From contig CAWJAJ010000017.1 in the NCBI GenBank assembly GCA_963840805.1, positions 310,001-374,000 on the forward strand: a DNA stretch of 64,000 nucleotides, written 5' to 3'. The DNA is from CADEEN01 sp963840805. Its GTDB lineage: Bacteria; Pseudomonadota; Gammaproteobacteria; Burkholderiales; Burkholderiaceae_C. Of the stretch, positions 27,510 through 39,837 are shown one piece after another. The notes beneath the pieces were generated by a model, which was not told the origin of the DNA, ran no database searches, and worked only from the letters and a program-made list of their open reading frames with translations. Position 1 is the first letter of the stretch, and every line of letters starts with the position of its first letter. The position numbers and the translations under genes were made by a program.

Positions 27510-27855
27510 CGCGGATCTGCGTTCAAGCGCGTGAAAGTTCGGCGCGCCCCTTGCGCTGGCTGCGTTGCCGACGGTTCGTTGACCGGAGCATTTCGGCGGG
27601 TTGCTTCGGTGTCGACTGCGGGCACCGCGCACGGCCGGGGGTTGGGCCTGCCGGTCTGCGCGCCGCCCGATATCGGTGCTCGACCGGCAGGCCCCACCCC
27701 CGCCCGCAGCGACCGCGTGGTGTTCGACGGCCGGCATGCCACTGCGATGGCACGGCGGTGGCCGGGCAGGCTTGGCGAGCACCGATATCGGGCGGCGCGC
27801 AGCCAAGCCTGCCCGGTCGCCGCCGCGCGCATGCCTTCGCGTTCAACGAATCACG
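27510..27855. repeat. double-hairpin element, copy 2 (diverged)
   Basis: Same architecture and orientation as copy 3: a 24-bp stem with a few mismatches or wobbles (27632-27655 with 27683-27706), a perfect 15-bp stem (27762-27776 with 27802-27816), and complementary loops holding CCGATATCGG. The left end begins just after the TGA of the ParA-like gene (GCGGATCTGCGTTCAA compared with TACGGATTTGCGTTCAA in copy 3). The right end is eroded, so its limit near 27855 is approximate. It is older or more degraded than copies 1 and 3. Confidence 0.75.
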
Positions 27856-27869
27856 AGGCGTGCCGGTAT

Positions 27870-29132
27870 CTACTGCGATACGTGGATCACGTCCCGCACC
27901 AGCGGGTAGATGTGGTTCTGCCAGCGCTTGCCGCTGAACACGCCGTAGTGGCCGACGTTCGGCTGCACGTAGTGCGTGCGCAGGTAGGGCCGCAGGCTGC
28001 TCGCCAGGTCCTGCGCCGCCAAGGTCTGGCCGATCGCGCAGATGTCGTCGCGCTCGCCCTCGATCGTGACCAGCGCGGTGCGCCGTATCGCAGCCGGGTT
28101 GACGCGACGGCCGCGGTACGTCAGTTCACCCTTGGCCAGCGCGTGCTCCTGGAACACCTGCTGCACCGTCTCGAGGTAGAACTCGGCCGAGAGGTCGAGC
28201 ACCGCGAGGTACTCCTCGTAGAAGCTGCGCGTCACCTCGGCCTTCTCGAAGTCGGCGTCGACGAGGTGCTGGTAGTAGTCGCGGAACGCGTTCACGTGGC
28301 GTTCGCGGTTCATGCTCATGAAGGCCGAGAGCTGCACGAAACCGGGGTAGACGCGGCGGCCGGCGCCGCGGTGGCGCATCGGTACGTGCGTGATCAGGTG
28401 CTTCTCGAACCACTCGATCGGCTTCGACGACGCGAGCTTGTTGACTTCGGTCGGGCTGACGCGGCAATCGATCGGGCCGGCCATCAGCGTCAGGCTCGCC
28501 GGCGTGGCGGGGTGCCGGTCTTCGGCCATCAACGCCACTGCGGCGAGCGACGACACGCAGGGCTGACAGACGGCGATCACGTGCGTGCCCGGGCCCATCG
28601 CGGCGATGAAGCGCATCACGTGCTCGGTGTACTCGTCCAGGCCGAAGCGGCCGGCGGCGAGCGGCACGTCGCGCACGTTGTGCCAGTCGGTGACGTGCAC
28701 GTCGTGGTCCTGCAGCACAGTGCGCACGGTGTCGCGCAGCAGCGTCGCGAAGTGTCCCGACATCGGCGCCACGATCAGCACCTTGGGCTGCGGCGCGCCG
28801 CCCGGCGTGTGCGCCTTGCGAAAGCGCAGCAGGGTGCCGAAGGGCGTGCGCAGCACGACCTCCTCGCGCACCGGCACCGCCTCGCCGGCGACGTCGACGC
28901 TGTCGATGCGCCACGGCGGGCGCTTGTGCGTCACCTCGGCCAGCTCGATCAGCTTGCAGGCCGCGGCCATCTTGCGCGTGGCCGGCGGCGTCGCCGGCCC
29001 GAAGGGCGGGAACCGCGGGCAACGCGGCGGCGGGAACGGCGGATCCTGCAGCATCGGCGCCGCCAGGCGGGCGCAGCTGCGCATCGGCCACAGCAGATCG
29101 GTTTGTGCCTGGTAGGCCTGGTACATCAACAT
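27870..29132 (-). CDS. phaZ: intracellular polyhydroxybutyrate depolymerase
   Basis: An intact 420-residue enzyme. The lipase-like box is VIAVCQPCVSSLAAVALM, with cysteine instead of serine as nucleophile, which is the hallmark of the i-PHB depolymerases of Ralstonia-type bacteria. MAGPIDCRVSPTEVNKLA and IEGERDDICAIGQTLAA give the acid region and NVGHYGVFSGKRW the catalytic histidine. The enzyme breaks down stored PHB granules in the cytoplasm. I take the start at 29132 (MLMYQAYQAQTDLLWPMRS), the usual N-terminus of the family. It diverges from the GST-like gene. Confidence 0.92.
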   Translation of the reverse strand: MLMYQAYQAQTDLLWPMRSCARLAAPMLQDPPFPPPRCPRFPPFGPATPPATRKMAAACKLIELAEVTHKRPPWRIDSVDVAGEAVPVREEVVLRTPFGTLLRFRKAHTPGGAPQPKVLIVAPMSGHFATLLRDTVRTVLQDHDVHVTDWHNVRDVPLAAGRFGLDEYTEHVMRFIAAMGPGTHVIAVCQPCVSSLAAVALMAEDRHPATPASLTLMAGPIDCRVSPTEVNKLASSKPIEWFEKHLITHVPMRHRGAGRRVYPGFVQLSAFMSMNRERHVNAFRDYYQHLVDADFEKAEVTRSFYEEYLAVLDLSAEFYLETVQQVFQEHALAKGELTYRGRRVNPAAIRRTALVTIEGERDDICAIGQTLAAQDLASSLRPYLRTHYVQPNVGHYGVFSGKRWQNHIYPLVRDVIHVSQ

Positions 29133-29173
29133 GGCCGTGTCGTTGCAACTACCGGGCCAGCCGTGCACGCTTG

Positions 29174-29189
29174 TGGCACATCCCTTGCA
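29174..29189 (+). promoter_or_regulatory. sigma-54-type promoter match before the GST-like gene
   Basis: TGGCAC, five bases, then TTGCA reproduces the -24/-12 consensus with the required 10-bp gap between GG and GC. Transcription would then begin at about 29200, essentially at the ATG (29201), giving a leaderless mRNA. No activator gene lies nearby, so a chance match remains possible. Confidence 0.4.
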
Positions 29190-29200
29190 TCGCTTGCCCC

Positions 29201-29932
29201 ATGACCGTTGCCACACGCACCAAGCCGAAGCCCAAGCCTGCGGCGAAACCCCGAGCCAAGGCGTCCACGGCCCGCGCCGCCGTCGCATCGCTCACGCTGT
29301 CGAGCAAGAACTATTCATCGTGGTCGCTGCGCGGCTGGCTGCTGGCGCGCTTCGCCGGCCTCGACTTCGACGAAGTGATGGTGTCGCCCGACGATGCCGC
29401 CGCGCGGCGCGAGCTGCTGCTGCTCGCACCGTCGATCCTGGTGCCCTGCCTGACCCACGAGGGCGCCAAGAGCTGGAACGTGATGGCGATCGCCTATTAC
29501 CTCGACGAGATCAAGCCCGGCGCGGGCCTGCTGCCGGCCGACCGCGCCGCGCGCGCGCATTGCCGCTCGATCTGCGGCGAGATGAACTCGGGCTTCGCCA
29601 ACCTGCGCTCGTCGCTGCCGATGAACCTGAAGGCCCGATTCGCGAAGCACAAGGTGTGGGCCGGCGCGCAGCCCGACATCGAGCGCATCGTCGAGATCTG
29701 GGCCGAGTGCCTGGCCACCTACGGCGGCCCCTTTCTGTTCGGCAAGCAGCGCGGCATGGCCGACGCGATGTTCGCGCCGGTGGTCACGCGCTTCCTGACC
29801 TACGACGTGAATCTGCCCGAGCCCTGCCAGCGCTACTGCAAGACGATCATGGCCATGCCCGAGATGAAGGAATGGCTGGCCGCCGCGAAGCTCGAGCCCG
29901 ACGAGATCGAAGAGCTCGACATGGATTTCTGA
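29201..29932 (+). CDS. glutathione S-transferase family protein
   Basis: A 243-residue protein with a Lys/Ala/Pro-rich extension of about 30 residues before the thioredoxin-like GST domain (LTLSSKNYSSWSLRGWLLAR, SILVPCLTHEGAKSWNVMAI with the cis-proline) and the helical C-terminal domain (FLFGKQRGMADAMFAPVVTR). The SSWSLR motif places it with the YfcF/maleylacetoacetate-isomerase-like group, which have low classical GST activity. The basic tail is unusual and could bind nucleic acid or simply be a linker. No other in-frame start removes it. Confidence 0.85.
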   Translation: MTVATRTKPKPKPAAKPRAKASTARAAVASLTLSSKNYSSWSLRGWLLARFAGLDFDEVMVSPDDAAARRELLLLAPSILVPCLTHEGAKSWNVMAIAYYLDEIKPGAGLLPADRAARAHCRSICGEMNSGFANLRSSLPMNLKARFAKHKVWAGAQPDIERIVEIWAECLATYGGPFLFGKQRGMADAMFAPVVTRFLTYDVNLPEPCQRYCKTIMAMPEMKEWLAAAKLEPDEIEELDMDF

Positions 29933-29939
29933 GCCCGGC

Positions 29940-30362
29940 TCACGGCCACGGCGCAGGCGTGGGCACGTCGCAGGGTGCGGGCATGTCGATCGACGCGAAG
30001 TCGGCCGGCGACACGATCTCCAGGTACTCCATGTCCGGCGAATAGTCGAACAGGTAGTGCACGATGCCGGGCCGCTGGTGCACGCAGTCGCCGGCCTCGA
30101 CCAGCGTCTCCTGGTCGCCGTACATGAAGCGGGCCCAGCCCTTCAGCATGTAGACGATCTGGAAATCCGCCTCATGGCGGTGCCAGCCGGTGCCCTTTTC
30201 CGGGGCCATGTTCGCCTTCACAAGGTGCGCGATCACGCGGCCGTGGGTCGCCGCTTCGACGCCGAGGTCCTTGTAAAGGAAGAAATCGCGCAGGCCGTCG
30301 CTGCGCCAGGGCGTGTCCGCCGGTTTGACGTGGGAGAAGCGGGTGCTCGTCTTGTCCAGCAT
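29940..30362 (-). CDS. cupin-domain protein
   Basis: A 140-residue single-domain cupin. GTGWHRHEADFQIVYMLKG is cupin motif 1 with its two histidines and glutamate; VHQRPGIVHYLFDYSPD carries the motif 2 histidine. The metal site is therefore complete. Members include small dioxygenases, isomerases and ligand sensors, and nothing here distinguishes them. The ATG at 30362 is chosen over an upstream extension of 40 codons that lacks similarity. It is convergent with the GST-like gene, eight bases apart. Confidence 0.8.
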   Translation of the reverse strand: MLDKTSTRFSHVKPADTPWRSDGLRDFFLYKDLGVEAATHGRVIAHLVKANMAPEKGTGWHRHEADFQIVYMLKGWARFMYGDQETLVEAGDCVHQRPGIVHYLFDYSPDMEYLEIVSPADFASIDMPAPCDVPTPAPWP

Positions 30363-30414
30363 GCAGGCCTCGCGCAAGGGTTTTGTTGCGCCGCGGCATG
30401 CATAAGGCGTTCCC

Positions 30415-30522
30415 GATGGCGTGAAGGTCGACAACAGCACCGTCACGCTGCCCGAGCTCCCCGGCATCGGCTTCGAGGGCAAGACCGATCTGTACCGCGA
30501 GACGCTTGCCCTGAGCGCCTGA
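30415..30522 (+). pseudogene. C-terminal remnant of an enolase-superfamily (mandelate racemase-like) gene
   Basis: The 35 codons before the TGA at 30520-30522 read VTLPELPGIGFEGKTDLYRE near the end, matching the conserved tail of the mandelate racemase / D-galactonate dehydratase family (TLPDxPGxGFE). Nothing upstream in any frame continues the domain: the cupin gene starts 52 bases before. I infer that most of an older gene was lost by deletion, leaving its 3' end. Confidence 0.55.
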
Positions 30523-30577
30523 TCGCCTGAGCAGCCGGGCCCTCAGCGCCCCGGTTCGAGGCATAGACTTGCCGGCC

Positions 30578-31387
30578 ATGGGCGCCTCCTCCACCTTCAC
30601 GGCCGGCGACGGCGACGGTTACGAACGGGTGATGGGCCGCTGGAGCCGACGCCTGGCCGAGCCCTTCCTGGATTTCGTCGGCACGGCCGATGGCGAACGG
30701 GTGCTCGATGTCGGCTGCGGCACCGGTGGCCTGGCGTCGGCGCTGGTGCAGCGGTGCCGGGCGGCGCAGGTGCGCGGCGTCGATTTCGCGCCGGTCTACA
30801 TCGATCATGCCAAGCGCAACCAGCACGACCCGCGCATCGCCTTCGAGGTCGGAGACGCCTGCGCGCTGACCTATCCGGCGCACAGCTTCGATCGCGTGCT
30901 GGCCCTGCTGCTGCTGCACTTCGTTCCCGACGCCGAGCGCGCCATCGCGGAGATGCGCCGCGTCGCGCGTCCGGGGGCCGTGGTCGGCGCAGCTGTTTGG
31001 GATGCGCGCGGCGGCTTCGTGGCGAACCGGCTCTTCTTCGACACCGCGGCCGTGCTCGACCCCAAGGCCAATGAGCGGCGGGCGCGCAATTACACGCGCC
31101 CGATGACCCGCCCGGGCGAGCTGGCGAATGCCTGGCATGCGGCAGGCTTCACCGACGTCGTCGCGACGAGCCTGAGCATCCGCATGGAGTTTGCGTCTTT
31201 CGACGACTACTGGGCGCCCTATATCGGCAAGGACGGCCCTGCCGCCGAGTATGTGGCGGCCCTCAGCGACGCCGAGCGCGCCCGGCTGCGCGAGGCCGTG
31301 CGGCTCGCCTACCTCGATGGCGAGCCCGATGGCCCACGCTCCTTTGCCGCCCTGGCCTGGGCGGTGAAGGGCATCGTGCCTGCTTAG
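30578..31387 (+). CDS. class I SAM-dependent methyltransferase
   Basis: An intact 269-residue protein. The SAM site is VLDVGCGTGGLASALVQ (motif I), with GVDFAPVYIDHAK and FEVGDACALTYPAHSFDRVL following in order, the Methyltransf_11 pattern of UbiE-like enzymes. The C-terminal half (FASFDDYWAPYIGKDGPAAE) resembles small-molecule methyltransferases. The acceptor is unknown. It overlaps the end of the convergent DUF1415 gene by four bases. Confidence 0.88.
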   Translation: MGASSTFTAGDGDGYERVMGRWSRRLAEPFLDFVGTADGERVLDVGCGTGGLASALVQRCRAAQVRGVDFAPVYIDHAKRNQHDPRIAFEVGDACALTYPAHSFDRVLALLLLHFVPDAERAIAEMRRVARPGAVVGAAVWDARGGFVANRLFFDTAAVLDPKANERRARNYTRPMTRPGELANAWHAAGFTDVVATSLSIRMEFASFDDYWAPYIGKDGPAAEYVAALSDAERARLREAVRLAYLDGEPDGPRSFAALAWAVKGIVPA

Positions 31388-31979
31388 TCCGTGCAGCCTG
31401 CCTTGCCCGGCGGGCTCGCGCCTGCGGCGTCGGCACGGCACTGCTGCTGAAGCAAGGCCCAGCCCGCGGCACCGAGCGCCCGCATCGTCGCGATGTTGGT
31501 CTCGAAGATCGCGTCGGTGTCGGGGAACGCGGCCACCGCGCGCGCGATGCTCGCCTCGCGGATCAGGTGCAGCAGCGGGTACGGCGAGCGGTTGGTCGCA
31601 TTCGTGATGTCGTCGGCCTCGCTGCCGGCGAAGCGGTAGTGCGGGTGGAAGCTCGCCACCTGCACCACGCCGCGCAGGCGCAACTCGGCCACCGCGCCAT
31701 CGGCGTCGGCGAGGAAGGCGTTGTAGTCGTCGAAGTCCTGCAACACCTGCGGCACGATCAACAACGTGGTTTCGACGGCCTCGGCCGGCACCGCGGCCAG
31801 CGTGCGCAGCTCGTCGAGCAGGTCGCGGCGCAAGGCCTCCGTGTCGGTGGCCTCGCTCACGACGTAACGCACGCGGCCCTTGGCCCGCGGGGCCTTGGCA
31901 AACGGGCACAGATTGAGGCCGATGACGACGCGGTCGACCCAGGCCCGCGTCTCGGCAATGACGGCGTCGTTCGCGGTGG

Positions 31980-31983
<4 letters not shown>
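31384..31983 (-). CDS. DUF1415 family protein
   Basis: An intact 199-residue protein with the family's conserved N-terminal VDRVVIGLNLCPFAKAP (a CPFA motif) and HPHYRFAGSEADDITNATNR, followed by SPYPLLHLIREASIARAV. DUF1415 proteins are widespread in beta- and gammaproteobacteria and have no established function. Translation begins at a GTG that overlaps the TGA of dbpA (GTGA), so it is expressed with the helicase. Confidence 0.9.
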
Positions 31984-33421
<1,438 letters not shown>

Positions 33422-33439
33422 GGGCGATTATCGAGGGCC

Positions 33440-35665
<2,226 letters not shown>

Positions 35666-35710
35666 GCGGGCGCTCATGCAGCGCGGTCGAAGAGCCGCGG
35701 CGCGGGCCGG

Positions 35711-36130
35711 TCATGCCGACGGTTCGGAGATGTCACGCACCGTCTGGTCCACCGGTCCGGGCTGACGCCGCGCCATGTCGCCGAGTGACACGATACCCAC
35801 CAGTTCACCGGCCAAGTTCACCACGGGCAGGCGCCGCACCTGTGCACGGCCCATGGTCTGCATCACGTCCTGCGTGTCCTGGTCCTCGGTGCAGAACTCC
35901 AGCGTCTGCGTCATGACGTCCGCCACGCAGCCGGTCTCGGGGGACAGGCCGGCGGCCACGCCGCGGACCGTGATGTCGCGGTCGGTCAACATGCCCAGCA
36001 GCCGGCTGCCTTCGCACACAGGCAGGGCGCCGACGTCCTGGTCCAGCATCATCTGCGCTGCCTGGCGCAGGGTCGCGGTAGGTGCGATCAGCTGCACTTC
36101 GGTGGACATGATCTCGTTGACGATGGGCAT
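35711..36130 (-). CDS. CBS-domain pair protein
   Basis: An intact 139-residue protein of two CBS motifs (MSTEVQLIAPTATLRQAAQM, GMLTDRDITVRGVAAG; then DVMTQTLEFCTEDQDTQDVM, GIVSLGDMAR). Stand-alone CBS pairs bind adenine nucleotides and act as energy-state sensors or regulators. TDRDITVR carries the Asp/Thr that usually contacts the ribose. Its partner is not evident; it is convergent with the helicase gene and diverges from fumC. Confidence 0.88.
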   Translation of the reverse strand: MPIVNEIMSTEVQLIAPTATLRQAAQMMLDQDVGALPVCEGSRLLGMLTDRDITVRGVAAGLSPETGCVADVMTQTLEFCTEDQDTQDVMQTMGRAQVRRLPVVNLAGELVGIVSLGDMARRQPGPVDQTVRDISEPSA

Positions 36131-36309
36131 GGCGGGGCTCCTGGCGGGTTCGGCGGTGGCTCGTGCCCCTGGTGGCAAGGGCAACGCGACGGCCACCCTA
36201 GCGTCGGCGGCGGCCTGACGTCTGTTCGCTCGCGCACGGTCGGGTCGGACGGCCGATTGACGGCTGACGGCCAAGCGCGCAGCCTCGGGCGCACGACCTC
36301 GGAGCCGCC

Positions 36310-37726
<1,417 letters not shown>

Positions 37727-37810
37727 CTCCGCTGCGAGCGGCAGTATCGCGGTTCGGGGCGCGACGACGTCCCGCGTGGCCAACTCGATAACGGCGCCGC
37801 CATGATTGAA

Positions 37811-37851
37811 TCTCATTCTGTACAAGTGAGCATCGTTTGTATAGAATGAGA
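37811..37851. promoter_or_regulatory. inverted-repeat operator of the XRE/AbiEii-type pair
   Basis: A 15-bp arm TCTCATTCTGTACAA (37811-37825) and its mate TTGTATAGAATGAGA (37837-37851) match with one mismatch around an 11-bp spacer. The AT-rich block contains a TATAGA -10-like sequence (37840-37845) and ends 6 bp before the ATG at 37858, so the HTH protein could repress its own operon here. Confidence 0.7.
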
Positions 37852-37857
37852 TACAAA

Positions 37858-38340
37858 ATGCCAACCAAAGCCCCAGCCGTCGGAGAAGTCGTCGCCGCCA
37901 AGCTCTCGGCCCTCGGCGAGCAGCTTCGTGCGCAGCGCAAGCGCCTGGGCGTGAGCGCCACCACGGCCGCCGAAGCGGCGGGCATGTCCCGCGTCACGCT
38001 GCACCGCATCGAGCGCGGCGAGCCGTCGGTGACGATGGGCGCCTACCTCAACGCTGCCGCCGCGCTGGGCCTGGAACTGGGCGTAGTCAACGCGCCGCCG
38101 CGCCCACCGGGCCACAGCCAGCAATCCGCCGTGCCCGCACGCATCCACCTGGCCGACTACCCGCAACTCGAGCGCCTGGCCTGGCAGTTCCAGGGCGCCA
38201 GCGACGTCACCCCGGCCGAGGCGCTGAGCCTGTACGAGCGCAACTGGCGGCACATCGAGCAGGGCGCGCTGGCGCCGCACGAACGCGCGCTGATCCAGCA
38301 ACTGGTGGCGAGCCTGGGTGGGAGCCGGCTGCTTGTTTGA
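37858..38340 (+). CDS. XRE-family HTH protein, probable antitoxin
   Basis: A 160-residue protein with an XRE helix-turn-helix at about residues 20-75 (GVSATTAAEAAGMSRVTLHR, IERGEPSVTMGAYLNAAAAL) and a C-terminal region ending in LIQQLVASLGGSRLLV. I chose the ATG at 37858 rather than the upstream ATG or TTG because those lie inside the operator. It overlaps the nucleotidyltransferase gene by about 23 bases, the arrangement of toxin-antitoxin and AbiE-type pairs, where the HTH partner represses the operon. Confidence 0.8.
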   Translation: MPTKAPAVGEVVAAKLSALGEQLRAQRKRLGVSATTAAEAAGMSRVTLHRIERGEPSVTMGAYLNAAAALGLELGVVNAPPRPPGHSQQSAVPARIHLADYPQLERLAWQFQGASDVTPAEALSLYERNWRHIEQGALAPHERALIQQLVASLGGSRLLV

Positions 38341-39046
38341 GCGCGAACACCACCGCCGCGTGGCCAGCGTGCTGCGGGCGCTGGACGCCCGCCTGCTGCA
38401 CGCCCACCGCTGCCTGTTCGGCGGCGGCACCGCGCTGGCGCTGCGCTACGGCGAGTACCGCGAGTCGGTGGACATCGACTTCCTGGTCTCGCACCGCGAG
38501 GGCTACCGGGCCCTGCGCCAAATGCTGTCGGGCACGGCGGGCGTGCAGGCGATCTGCCGTGCCGGCGCTGACCTGGCGCCGGTGTTCAGCCAGACGCGCG
38601 AGGTGCGCGCCGACCAGTACGGCATCCGCACGATGCTGCGCGTGGCCGATGTCGAGATCAAGTTCGAGATCGTGCTCGAAGCCCGCATCACGCTCGACGC
38701 GCCCGGTGCCGGCGACCTGGTGTGCGGCGTCGCCACGCTGACGCCGCTGGACGCGGCCGCGAGCAAGCTGCTGGCCAACTCCGACCGCTGGCGCGACGAC
38801 GCGGTGCTGTGCCGCGACCTGATCGACCTGGCCATGATGGCGCCACCCAGGGCGCTGCTGCGCCAGGCCATCGCCAAGGCCCAGGGCGCCTATGGCGCCA
38901 GCATCGAGGCCGACCTGCGCAACGCCATCCAGGCCCTGCGCGAACGCCCGCATCGCCTGGACCATTGCATGCAGGCGATGCGCATGACGACGGTGCCCAA
39001 GGCGCTGCTGTGGAAGCGCATCAAGGCGCTGGAGCCGCAGGCGTGA
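38318..39046 (+). CDS. AbiEii/AbiGii-type nucleotidyltransferase (putative toxin)
   Basis: A 242-residue protein beginning at a GTG inside the antitoxin gene. FGGGTALALRYGEYRESVDI followed by DFL reproduces the GG[GT]-x(n)-DxD nucleotidyltransferase motif of DUF1814 (AbiEii) proteins; KFEIVLEARITL supplies the third acidic residue. Homologues in AbiE and MenAT systems stop growth by transferring nucleotides, in MenT to tRNA acceptor ends. The partner here is an XRE protein rather than the usual AbiEi winged-helix protein. Abortive phage defence is plausible but inferred. Confidence 0.82.
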   Translation: MGAGCLFEREHHRRVASVLRALDARLLHAHRCLFGGGTALALRYGEYRESVDIDFLVSHREGYRALRQMLSGTAGVQAICRAGADLAPVFSQTREVRADQYGIRTMLRVADVEIKFEIVLEARITLDAPGAGDLVCGVATLTPLDAAASKLLANSDRWRDDAVLCRDLIDLAMMAPPRALLRQAIAKAQGAYGASIEADLRNAIQALRERPHRLDHCMQAMRMTTVPKALLWKRIKALEPQA

Positions 39047-39076
39047 TGACCTTGTCGTCACGCCGAGGCGCTGCTA

Positions 39077-39093
39077 GTATTACCGCGTAATAC
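39077..39093. promoter_or_regulatory. palindromic operator of the first VapBC pair
   Basis: GTATTAC-CGC-GTAATAC is a perfect 7-bp inverted repeat with a 3-bp spacer, 11 bp before the antitoxin ATG. The same half-site recurs before the second AbrB-type antitoxin (50550-50577) with a 14-bp spacer. Confidence 0.7.
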
Positions 39094-39104
39094 ACGGGGC
39101 ATGC

Positions 39105-39339
39105 ATGGAAGCCACATCCGTCACCAGCAAAGGACAGGTCACGATCCCGCAGAAGGTGCGGCAGCAGCTGGGCATCCGCCAGGGCAGCCGGATCGCGTTT
39201 GCGCTCGTCGGCGACCACGTTGAAATGCGCGTCGTCAGCTCGCCCACCGGCCTGCCCGACAGCGGCTTCGGCATGCTCAAGAGCCGCGCGCGCCGCACTG
39301 CCCGCGGGCCTGGACCCGGCCACGCTGCTCAAACGATGA
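39105..39339 (+). CDS. AbrB/MazE-type antitoxin, one frameshift
   Basis: The N-terminus EATSVTSKGQVTIPQKVRQQ and LGIRQGSRIAFALVGD form the swapped-hairpin AbrB DNA-binding fold. The C-terminal tail, which binds the toxin, is in another frame after about 39290 (ALPAGLDPATLLKR) and ends at a TGA overlapping the toxin ATG. The rebuilt length is about 77 residues, normal for VapB. Confidence 0.82.
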
Positions 39340-39752
39340 TCGGCCTGGACACCAACGTCCTCGCCCGCTACTACGTCGAGGACAAGGCCGACGCGCAAGC
39401 GGTGCGCCAGCGCGCCGCCGCGCGGCGCCTGATCGAATCCGGCCAGCCGCTGATGGTCTGCAAGACCGTGCTGCTGGAGTTCGAGTGGGTCATGCGCGGC
39501 TACTACGGCTTCTCGTCGGCCGAGGCGCTGTCGGTGCTGCGGCACCTGCTGGCACTGGCCCACGTCGATATCGAAGACCGCGCCACCGTCGAGCACGCGC
39601 TGTCGCATTGCGAAGCGGGCTTCGACCTGGCCGACGCGATGCACCACGCCAGCTACCGCGCCTGCGCGAGCATGGCCTCGTTCGACGATCAGAAGTTCGC
39701 GCGCCGCGCGAAGAAGCTGGGCCTTGCGCCGGCGGTGGTGATTCCGACGTAG
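39336..39752 (+). CDS. VapC-type PIN-domain toxin
   Basis: An intact 138-residue PIN nuclease: the first acidic residue is in MIGLDTNVLARYYVED, a glutamate in LLEFEWVM, an aspartate in FDLADAMHHASYRAC and the last in ASFDDQKFARRAKKLG. VapC toxins cleave tRNA or rRNA when free of antitoxin. It is coupled to the antitoxin by an ATGA overlap. Confidence 0.88.
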   Translation: MIGLDTNVLARYYVEDKADAQAVRQRAAARRLIESGQPLMVCKTVLLEFEWVMRGYYGFSSAEALSVLRHLLALAHVDIEDRATVEHALSHCEAGFDLADAMHHASYRACASMASFDDQKFARRAKKLGLAPAVVIPT

Positions 39753-39837
39753 TTGAGCAGCGGCCCATTGGCCCGTCACCAGCGGCGCCGTGCCGGGCCG
39801 ACCTTGCCCGTTGACGAGCAGGACTTCACCCGCTTGC

